A stretch of 64,000 nt of DNA, from contig NC_135789.1 in the NCBI RefSeq assembly GCF_051106095.1, positions 18,957,501-19,021,500 on the forward strand. The letters are read 5' to 3'. The position numbers and the translations under genes were made by a program. The notes under the pieces were generated by a model. It made no database searches. It was not told where the DNA came from and saw only the letters and a program-made list of their open reading frames with translations. This document shows, in pieces, positions 21,001-30,827 of the stretch; the first letter of the stretch is position 1; the number at the start of each line of letters is the position of its first letter. The DNA comes from Pogona vitticeps (lineage: Eukaryota; Chordata; Lepidosauria; Squamata; Agamidae).

Positions 21001-23757
21001 TGATGGGTCTTATACCCCCATCCTTCTTTGGGACTGTGAAGTAGCAAGAGAAAAACCCATCGCTGATGTCATATGGTGGGATCCTAATTATGGCCCCTTT
21101 GGATAGCAAGGATGAAATTTCCAAATGCAGTGGCATGGAAAATGGGGGAGACTTGACTGTTTGGTAAGGGGGTTCATGAGAATTCAATTCTGTGGCCTTT
21201 CTGAATGATACTGAGAACCCATTTGTCAGTAGTGATGTTACGCCATTCATGCAGGAATGGGGACAATCTTGTGGAAAATGGAGAGTTATGAGAACTGCTC
21301 ACCCCTGTGCTGAGTCTCACGAAAGGACTGCTTGGGGCTGCGGAAACGTTGCTGCTTGAACAGCGGAGCGGTGGACTGCTGGGTTTGTTAAGTCCGGTCG
21401 TGTTGTTGCTTATTGTACCGAGAGGGTTGGCACTGGGCGGAAGATTGGCTTTCTGTAGGCCTGTTTCTGGTACCAATACGGCTGGTATGGTACGTAGGAT
21501 TTCGCTCTCTTTCTCATTTTATGAATGTTTTCCATGATTTCATCACTTTTGGAATTACTGTAAATAGTCCAACAGCATCGAAGGGAAGATCTTTGATTTT
21601 CATCTTTGTGTTGTCAAGGATACTGGCTGTTGTAAGCCAGGCGTGGCATCTAACAGCGATAGCAGTCAACATAGACTTGGAGGCAATGTCTGCCGTGTGC
21701 TTTGCGGCGAATCGCAGTTGTCTGGTGAGGGTATTAGCCTCTTCGTAGACGTTGAGGGCCTCGGTTTTTGAAGGATCAGGCAAGGACTGTAACACTGGGA
21801 TTATCTTGTTCCACAAGTGCTTCTGATATGGCCGCTTGGTAGTTATTTTAATTAGTAGGGCAGCAAAGGTATAGAGCTTTTTGCCAAAAGTGTCCGATTT
21901 CTTTCCTTCTTTGTCAATAGGCGTAACCGATGATCAGGTATGGGATTTGTATTGAGTAGCTTCAACCACAATGGAGTTGGGCGAAGGGTGCTTGGTAAGG
22001 AAATCAGAGTCCGAACCATGCGTCTTGTAATGGTGTTTGATTTTGCGAGGCACTTGAGCCATTGCAGGAGATTTGTCCCATGAAGTTTTTACCAGTTCAA
22101 AGAGAGCTGGAATAAGGCTTAGGCTAGGAGGGGAGGCTTTGTCCTGCTCCATGTCGTGAAAAACTAGGTCCTGTTCTTGTTGAGGGATCTGTGCATCTAG
22201 TTGGAATGTTTTTCCCATGCGCATGATAAGTTGCGCGTATGATGAAAAATCCTCTAATGAGGGTTGGGATGACGAACCCTAGCCACCTGCGTCAGGAGCG
22301 TCTGAATCACTGGATGCTGTAGAGTGGTTATCATGGGACGATTGCGAGGTGAGAGAGGGAGAGCACTTTGGCACTGTATCTTCTGGTACCATATCCACAT
22401 CCAATTGGGTGGATGGAAAGAAGGGGTCGGTATCGTGGACACCAGGACCGGAGTAGAGCGTCATAGCCTGGACCAAGGAGTGCCAGCTGCTGCACTTAGC
22501 ACGCTTAGAAAGTGCTGCACATACCATAGGGAATCACCTTTTACGGGATGGTGCCTGCGGAGTAAAAAGATTCACTTGTGGCTGGTGTAGAATAGGAGGA
22601 GCCACAGTATGGTGCCAGGATGGCTGAGGGACGGTGGTGCCTGGAAACTCTGGTGGGTAGGCATAGCCTTGGTATGGGTACGGCCGGAATGGAGTGTAGT
22701 AAGGGTGGCCAAATTGTGGCGGGCCCTGTGGACGGTACCCATCGCCTTCATCCCGAGGCTGGTACGGAGTAGTATGACTACACTTTCCAGTATGCTTCCT
22801 AAGAGTGTTGTGAGCAGACTCCTGTTTGGACGGAGACTTGGTATCAGCCTGCCCTGAGTATCGAGGGCTTGAATGGGCAACGGCCTGGCTGATGTCTGGC
22901 ACAGTCTCAAATTGGCCAGAGTTAGGTGACATGTACATGGTATTCTGAGCCGTCTAGGCTAATGTGCTCCTCTGTATCAGAAAGTCCAATTGCTTCCCTC
23001 GAAGACTCCTCGAGCAATATCGAGGGAGCAGGAGGAGGCACAACAGGCAGTTTAGATGGTTTCTTCACTTTGGTTTATCAGTGGTCTTCTTTTTTGTAGG
23101 CATAGTAGGACGAGAAAGCGCTTTGGCTTTAGGCAGTTTAGAGCGGCAAAGAAATGGTAAGCGCCGCCTGGTCTGCTTAGACGCCTCAGCACGCGGGGGA
23201 GATAGTGCTGGAAGAGAGGCACTCTCCATGGCGGGAAAAAGAGTCTTTTCGTAGAGGAAAGACCTAAGTCTTTGCCGCCTTCGCTTGATAACTTGCTTAG
23301 AAAAAACTTTGCAGGCAATGCAAGACTGATCAAGATGCGATTCTCCCAAACAAAACAAGCATTTATTATGCCCGTCTGATAAGGGGATTTTGCGGGAGCA
23401 GATGGCACACTGCTTGAAGCCCCGAGGGGCCATAAACAAAAGAAGGGAGATCTGTTGATGGGGGGGGGAAACGCAACAGAACAGCAGGTAAAACAACAAA
23501 AATAGTAGTTTCTGTCGAACAACCATAAAGTAAAATAAAAAAGGGATTAGAAAAAAACTAGCTAAGCTAGAGTACTTAACGGTTGATTGCTCTGCTCTTC
23601 CTGCGTCCTACAGGAACGGCAGAAAAAGAGGAACTGAAAGGAAGACGGAGGAGGCAGGGCCTATATACCCTCTGGGGGGAGCTAATTGACTCTTTTTCTA
23701 AAGCTCTAGAATCTTCCGGACGTCCTGTGCAGGCATTCACAGAGACCACAAAGAAAG
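18072..23757 (-). mobile_element. DIRS-type tyrosine-recombinase retroelement (inner, younger copy), fossil
   Basis: The parts in coding direction (minus) are a gag-like region with a Cys-rich motif (about 23.5-21.3 kb), reverse transcriptase (about 21.25-20.3 kb), RNase H (about 20.3-19.8 kb) and tyrosine recombinase (about 19.45-18.5 kb). Inverted terminal repeats of roughly 130 bp share AGCTAATTGACTCTTTTTCT, AAGCTCTAGAATCTTCCGGA and GGCCTATATACC. There is no long direct LTR and no DDE integrase, which separates it from Gypsy- or ERV-type elements. It is largely collinear with the outer copy but of a different subfamily. It is broken, with roughly half a dozen disruptions, yet the terminal repeats remain very similar, so it is comparatively young. 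It sits inside the outer copy between RT and RNase H. Confidence 0.92.
18329..18424. repeat. Internal complementary region of the inner DIRS element
   Basis: GTGTGAATTCAAAGAGTACC to GGTAAGTAACC inverts the left terminus at 18,072. The following TTTCTTAGTAGTGGTCTCTG inverts the right terminus at about 23,720-23,757. Same layout as in the outer copy. Confidence 0.85.
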
Positions 23758-24975
23758 GGTAGATGCCAGGCCTGAAGGGACCGTATCTTGAGCCTCGCGT
23801 GCTTTATGACAGACGTGGTGGAAATCATGAGCCCCCGAATATTTTTGGCCTGATGTGCTGTGATCCAAGACAACGGAGGGGAGTGACTTATCGGGGAACA
23901 AATTCTGTGAAAGGAAAAGCTCTTGCCGGTCAAGAGTCCAATACGGCCCCTATGTAAGCTACTGTGTGAGAGGGAAGAACCGATTTCTTTTTGTTGACCT
24001 TGAGACCAGATCTGCCAAGAGAGAACGGATGATGTTGGTGTGTTTTATCGCTTGATCTTTTGAGTGAGCAACGAGAAGCCAACTGTCTATGTATAGATAG
24101 ATGGCTATGCCCAATCGATGGAGGAAGGCTGGCACCGGAGCCATACATTTTGTGAACACTCAAGGTGCCATCGAGAGCTGAATGGCAAGGCGCTGAACTC
24201 TGAAATGGACCTTCCTAGAGAGAAGTGGAGGTATTCGCGATGATCGCTTCTGATGTAGATGTGGAAGCAGGCGTCACTCAAGTCTATCAAAGTAAACCAC
24301 TCTCCTTGTCAAATTAGTGGAAGGATATGTTTCAAGGTCACCATGCGAAAACGGCACTGGTTGATGAAGAAAAATCAGGACCCTTAGGTCTAAAATGGGG
24401 CGTAGTAATCTGCTCCCCCTTTTTTTGGAGGGCGGAACCAGAAGTATCCTGAGAAAACCTGGATCAGAGGGACCTGGAGTGGCAGGACATGTCTGATTTT
24501 CCAAAAAGGATCTTTACCTCATCTCATATGGTGGTAGAAGAGTGAGTGTAAATCACCCGCTGGGGCGGTGTATCCCAAAACTCTATGGTGCACCCATAGG
24601 TGACGATGGAAAGAGCCCAGGCATCCGAGGTGATGTGGGTCCCTGCAGAAAGAAGGGAGTAAGGCATACTGAACGAGTGACACAGAATCAAGGGATGGTA
24701 AGCGGAAGGAAGTCACAGACTGTTGGGTTTTTTGTCAGACTTCCTATAGGAATGGCGGGGACAGCAACATTGATTGGATTGCCTGGGTTGGTATTGAGCC
24801 AACTGTTGAGGGAGGTATCTTTGTTGAGAAGTATAAGGTCTGTATACACTATAAGAGTACTGATGCATCAATGGGAATTTTTGGGATCTATAATAAGGCT
24901 GAACGTTGTACAACCATGCTGTTTTCCTCATTCTTTGAAGGCTGTCCAGGATGTTGTCAATCTAGGGATCAAATA

Positions 24976-25488
24976 CAGTGGGGTCTTGACTTAAGAACGG
25001 CTCGAGTTAAGAACATTTTGACTTAAGAACCACTCTCACAGGAAAATATTGACTTGACTTACATACTTAGATTTGAGTTAAGAACTGGAAAAAAAAAACC
25101 ACGTGGGAGGCAGGGAAAGTGCAAAATTTGAACTTTCAGTTAACTGTTGGCCAGTGAAAAGGGTGCCTGTCTGCTTTCTCACTCCTCCCAGCGTTTAGAG
25201 AGTGGATTGGGAGACAGTCTTCAGACTGCCTGGTACTGTACTGCCTGGACTGTATTTTCCCTGCCTTCCCTGAACCTTTCTTGACCTAAGAAAAAAAAGA
25301 AACAAAATATCCCCCTCTAGTAGTCAAAGGCAGAATAGCAGCTTCCCATTAGTTTCTATGGACGGAAAAGAGCAGATACGGATCAAATGGTTTTCAATGC
25401 ATTCCTATGGGAAATGCAGATTTGACTTGAGAACTTTTTGACTTGAGAACCGCCTTCCAATACGGATTAAGTTCTCAAGACCCCATTG
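24976..25488. mobile_element. TA-flanked inverted-repeat DNA transposon derivative (mariner/Tc1-like MITE), 513 bp
   Basis: The left end CAGTGGGGTCTTGA and the right end (read inverted) CAATGGGGTCTTGA are flanked by TA on both sides (24,974-24,975 and 25,489-25,490). Repeated GACTTAAGAAC and GACTTGAGAAC motifs lie near both ends. No transposase is encoded. It is inserted in the outer DIRS copy. Confidence 0.8.
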
Positions 25489-25749
25489 TAACCTGGAGCC
25501 ATTAAAAAGCAAGCCCCCTATTCCGAATCGGACATCATCAGAAATGATGACTGACCTAAGCCAATCGTGTCGTCTCAAGGATACTCCAGTCATGAGTTGT
25601 TTGGAGGTGGCCTTGATAATGTGACCTGTTGTCACACTATCTTGCCGAGAGAGGGACATGGTGTCTTAATGGAGAGCAAGCCCTTTCAGTTTAGGTTCTG
25701 CTGGGGCTGCCTGAAGAGAGGGTAGTGCACGGTTAGAGAGGCTGATATG

Positions 25750-27857
25750 CACCTCATTTGGAGAAACATGGCTTGCTGTTTGTTTTGCTTCTCCCAGCCA
25801 AAAGCCATAAAGTACTTAAGTTGTAAACGTCAGTTCCTCAACAGAGCTGGAGTCCCAGACTCCAGCTTTCTCCAGCTTCGGTTATAAATTAAGAATCAGT
25901 CCCAGTAAGTTAAAGTCCACCTCTTACAGAATCTCCTTGGACCTTCTTTTCTTCCCTTTTTTTATTATTATAAAAGTTCATAAAAGTTACTATGTGTTCC
26001 CATCGAGGACAGGAGGTAGATAACAAAAGTCTCTGTCCTTGTCCGCCCCAGCTCCTCTTTTCAGGCGTGACGCAGTAATAAAATACTGATCTGTTTGGGT
26101 TTAAAGCTTACTTGCCGCTTCAAGATTACACTATCTTCTCAAAATCAGTCGCTTAAGTTTATTTTGTACTTACGAGCGTTGAAACTAATTGGCTCTGTTG
26201 ATGCAGTCCTTCATGAATCTTCGTGCTTCTCCCTCCTGCCACGGAGCTTTTACAGCTAGGACAACCATAAAAAAATGGCGTCAACGGAATCCTTTTGTCT
26301 AGACGAGTGATCTGAGGGGGTGGTTGCTTTCCACCCCCCAGAAGTCCTCCGCTGTCTTATGACCCAAGGGAGGGCTTCTCCTCGCCCCCCTGCCCCCAAT
26401 TTCTCGGGGGGGATTCTGAATTCTCGGCATGCAGCAGAAATCTGGAGAGTCCCAGATTTCTTGCTGCCTCGCTGTTTGTAGCTCCCCGCTGTTTATAGCT
26501 CCATATTTTGAAATCAGGGATTAGAAAGCATCTTTGTTTATCTACCTTCCAATAAGGATGGATACAACCTGAGAGATTATAAAGGCCTTTCAGAATATGA
26601 AAGTCAACATTATGAACTGTCTTCAAGAGCAGTTTTCGGAACTCCAGACTGTACTTTCGGAGCTGAAGAAAAAAACAGAATTGGGAATCTCCACAAGAAC
26701 AGCGTACTGAAACAGAAGCCGGAGAGCAACTCATTTCAGTAGCACAAGAAAGGACTGCAAAATCCTTAAAAAGCAGGTTAGGAAAACAGGGGTATTGTGA
26801 GAAAGAGAACCAGAGGGGTGGAAATGAGATGTGTCCTAATTTGATGGGTGAATATGGAAATCAGAAAAGTGAAAAAAGGCGTAAAGGGAGATGGAATGAT
26901 TACAAACCAGGCATTGCTTGTTTTCAATGGCAAATTATGATGATTGGGAAAAATCCAAATCAGAGACAAAATAGTTTAACTGGGTTCCATAGATGGTATT
27001 ATAACATTAGGAAAAAGGAATAATTGATGATTATAATAGTAAAACGATTCTGATTATATTTGGAGAAAAATGACGATTAAGAATTATTAATTGTGTAATC
27101 TGGAATATGTATGATGAACATAATATTAGAAATTGAGGACTTTTAAGGTATACTTTAAGATGTAAATCAACTGTAGGTTAATAATGTTATGAGAGATCTG
27201 GATAATTTTTGAATTATTGGTGAAAGGTAAAATCTGGATATGAAATACATGTATATGTCGATGGAAAATAGACTCTTAATAGAGCATGGGAGATTATTAA
27301 GCTAGATAAATATACCTTGTGACTCTGTTTATGATGAATATAACATTAGAAATTGATGATTTTAAGGCATATATATAAAGAAATGCATTGCAACATGCTT
27401 AAATTTAGAAGGCAAGATACTTGAATATACTTATTCTCTGAAATATTGATACTATATGAAATTTTGATATGGAATATATATTTATATAGATTCTAAACTT
27501 TTTTATGGTGTTAGTGGCTGAAATGCGTTTTTTCTTTTCTTTTCTTTTTTCTTTTCATAATGGTAGCACGGATATTCTGAGGAATAATTGGAAGCCAAGG
27601 ATGTGAGAGAAATAATTATTAGAATTTAGTACAATTTTAGGATGGATCACACTTGGAATTTTCATAGAGTAATAAGGTTGATGCAGTCAGACTTTTAAGA
27701 ATGGAAATTTTGTATGGAATGCCTCCCCCCGGCCTATACATGTGGGGTTTTGTTTTGTTTTTGATTTTACTAGTATTGTTTTGACTTGTTTTTTTTTCAT
27801 GAGTGTGTGTTTTTGTATGTAGAAAAAAATAATAAAATTTATTTTTTAAAAAAAGAG
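25750..27857 (+). mobile_element. L1-like retroposon, internally deleted, with A-rich tail and target duplication
   Basis: The insert is flanked by AGAGAGGCTGATATG (25,735-25,749) and AGAGAGGTTGATATG (27,858-27,872), a 15-bp duplication with one mismatch. It ends in an A-rich tail with AATAATAAAATTTA. Around 26,590-26,700 the plus strand reads a short Leu/Glu/Lys-rich coiled-coil piece (ELQTVLSELKKKTE) like an L1 ORF1 fragment. No endonuclease or RT is recognisable, so most of the body is missing and the 2.1-kb unit looks non-autonomous. The family name is a best guess; the retroposition signature is clear. Confidence 0.6.
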
Positions 27858-29308
27858 AGAGAGGTTGATATGGTAGGCACCCATAGCTGCCATGTAGTTT
27901 GCAGCCCTGATGGGCAAAGATGAGCTTTCTAACCTCCTTGTTACTTGGTGTGATAGTAGATCTTGAACGTGATCTGGCTTGTGTGGCGTCCACAGCCACA
28001 GAATAAGGAGGAGGATGCCTAGTCAAAAACTGTATTAGTACCATAGGTCTTGTACAGATTTTCTACACGCCTGGACATTTGAGGCACAGAGAAGGACTTT
28101 TCCCAGGTCTATTGAAGTAAGTGGAATAAAGATGGGAAAGGACAAGCGCAGGGAAGGTGCTGATTCCTCATCAATATCTGCACAAACCTTATCAGACTGT
28201 CTGAAGTTGATGAACTGTTAAATCAAGAGCCTTATCAATCCTCTGTATCATGTTAGAACATGAATGAAATTCGGAAGTGAGGGATAAAGGAAAGCCATCA
28301 TAAATATCAGAGTCTGGCGTGTTCAGGTTAGGAGTGAGTGGTCTGGTACCACGGAGTCGGAAGACTCAGAGTCAGTAGAAGAAAGTGGAGCATCAGAAGT
28401 GAAAAGGGACTTTTGGCTTCTTTTTCAGTATCCTTCCTCAGTATCATCAGTATTCAGTATCTTTCTTCAGAATACTTCAGTACAATGCATTTCTTATGCG
28501 CATATATTGTTTTAGCCTTCCGCTTGGTACCATGCACGGTACCAGCATGTTTTAGCCTTCTGCTTGGTACCGGGACACAGTACCAGCATCCTATGTACCG
28601 AGTGGCTCAGGTACCTTCGGGATGGTATGAGCAGAGGGGCCAGAATGCCTCTTGTTAGTCCCTATCGGTACCAAAGGGACCTCCGTCCTGGTCTTGGTCG
28701 GTACTGGAGGTGCCCGAGTCTTATGAGATGGCAGTACCAGGGAGGCTTCATGGTACCATCTCTTCTTGTGTCTTTTGGTATCAGGAGATGGAGAGTAGTC
28801 GGATTCAGAGGCACCATGGTATCATCGTTTCCTGTATTTCCTGGTATCAGGAGAGTGGTGGAGTCTGTGGTACTGAGATTTTTCTCTGTAGTTCTTAGAC
28901 GTATGCTTGCAAATCTTAGGTCTTTCAAAGCCTTTGAGCCCCGAATGCCTCGGAGACTTGCCCTGCTCAGTATCAGGCAGGTTGATAGTGCCCTTAAGCC
29001 TTCTTTCTCATGATGGTGCTGACGTCCGGGGAGCCTTGAGGCTCAGAGCCCAGCAGCGATCGCGTGTCTGGAGGCGAGCTGGGGCTAGAAGGCACTGAGG
29101 AGGGGTGGCTTAAATATCTACTGAAATATCAGCTGTAGCAGTTGGTCCCGCAAACAGCAGGGATGGGGTTTCCAATGCCCATGAGGTGATCCAATGCTGT
29201 TGTGAGGAAGCCGATTTCGTCTTTCTGAATCTTAGCAGTCTGATGCTTCTTTCTGTTAACAGTTTGAAGAGAGGGATTAGCTTAGGCTGTGGAGAGGAAG
29301 ACGAAGTA

Positions 29309-30255
29309 CAGTGGTGCCTCGCTTAACGATTGCCTCGTTTAGTGATGAATTCGCATAACGATGTGTTTTTTTAGAAAATAATATGCATCGCATAACGATG
29401 TTTCCTATGGGCGATTTTCGCTTAGCGAAGTTTGGGACCATGCTTCGCATAACGAATGCGATTTTAGGTCCCCTGCTTCACTTAACGATGTTTTTTTTCC
29501 AATTAAAAAAGTGTCTTAGAAGGGTCAAAAACGGTTCTAAATGCTTGGATTCGTTAGAGGACCCCTTAAGTCATGTGCAAACCTGATTTGGCTTTGATCT
29601 GACTTTTCGTTAATTTTTTGTGAATTTTTTTTTGGCCCATAGGAACCAATGGACCTGTCAAAATCTCACAGCTCCATGCTTTCCTATGGGGGAGAAAACA
29701 ATTTACAAAAAATTAACGAAAGTTCAGATCAAAGCCAAATCAGGTTTGCACACAACTTAGGGGGTCCTCTAACGAACCCAAGAATTTAGAACAGTTGCTG
29801 AGTCTTCATTAATTTTTTGTGAATTTTTTCTTCCCCCATAGGAAATAATGGAGCTGTCAGATTTTGACAGCTGTCAAAAGTTGGGGGGAAAAAATTCACC
29901 ATAAATTAATGAAAAGTCAGATAAAAGCCAAATTAACTTTTGCATCCGTTTTAGAGGGTGCAGAAGCTAATTCAAGCATTTAAAACCATTTTTGACCCTT
30001 GTATGACACATTTAAAATTGCAAAAATTGACTTCGCAAAGCCATTAAAATGTATTGAGTCAGCTTCAATACATTCCAATGGAGGATACATTGTTTCGCTT
30101 AGCGATGTTTCCTATGGGTTTTTTCGCTTAACGACAGCAATCCGTTCCAATTGGAACGGATTAACCGGTTTCCAATGCATTCCTATGGGAAATGGTGTTT
30201 CGCATAGCGATGTTTTTTTTGGAACCAATTAACATCGCTATGTGAGGCACCACTG
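29309..30255. mobile_element. TA-flanked inverted-repeat DNA transposon derivative, 947 bp
   Basis: The left end CAGTGGTGCCTCGCTTAACG and the right end (inverted) CAGTGGTGCCTCACATAGCG are flanked by TA (29,307-29,308 and 30,256-30,257). Internal segments around 29,545-29,645 and 29,700-29,790 are long inverted copies of each other, so much of the element is palindromic. ATAACGATG and CTTAGCGA motifs repeat at the ends. No transposase. Inserted in the outer DIRS copy. Confidence 0.82.
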
Positions 30256-30827
30256 TAGTAGCAGGGGAAATGGCAGTGTCAGGGAGGGAGTGTCCATGAT
30301 TGGGGGTTGTAATGACTTCTCCCACAAAGAGACGCCAAAGCGCTGTCTCAATTTCAAAGCCTGCTTCGTAAAACTTAAAAAGAATGCAGGGTGTACACTG
30401 ATGGGCTTCGCCCAAGCAACAAAGGCACAAATTGTGTCCCTCAGAGGTAGGAATCTTCTTAAACAAAAGGGACATGTTTGAAAGAAAGTAGGTGCCATAA
30501 AAGGTGAGAAAGGGAGGGGGGAACAAACGAAAGTCCTTCTTTCTCTTTTTTTTCTTTAAAACAAAAGGAAAAACGATAACTCTTATAAAAGGTGCTAAAA
30601 GAGAAAGAAAACGAACAATTGTTCCACTTGCGTTTACAGAATGTGAAGGAGCTCTAAGGAAAGACACCTCTTTCAGCAGCAGAAAAATAAGAACTGTTAG
30701 GGCAGGTGGACCATGAGGCCTTGAGGGGAGGGGCTAAAATGGTTACTTTAAGCTCTAGAATGTTTGGAGGCCTCCACGCATGCACAGGCTTAACCCATTA
30801 GTGTGCATTCACAGAAGCCACAAAGAA

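Larger units (their letters stand above)
16048..30827 (-). mobile_element. DIRS-type tyrosine-recombinase retroelement (outer, old copy), fossil with four insertions
   Basis: The outer pieces are 16,048-18,071 and 23,757-30,827. In coding direction (minus) the parts are a gag-like region (about 30.6 down to 24.6 kb, with insertions), reverse transcriptase (about 24.5-23.76 kb), RNase H (about 17.95-17.45 kb) and tyrosine recombinase (about 17.4-16.4 kb). The ends are inverted repeats: GGTTACTTACCTGTAAC with CTCTGTGAATGCACACTAAT at the left, and CATTAGTGTGCATTCACAGA at the right. An internal complementary region lies at 16,286-16,378. It is clearly broken, with well over a dozen disruptions plus the insertions, and is the older of the two DIRS copies. 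RT and RNase H are now on opposite sides of the inner DIRS element. Confidence 0.88.

Noticed and set aside
18072-23757. Gypsy- or retrovirus-type LTR element
   Set aside because: The ends are inverted and not direct repeats, there is no DDE integrase or protease, and a tyrosine recombinase and internal complementary region point to DIRS.
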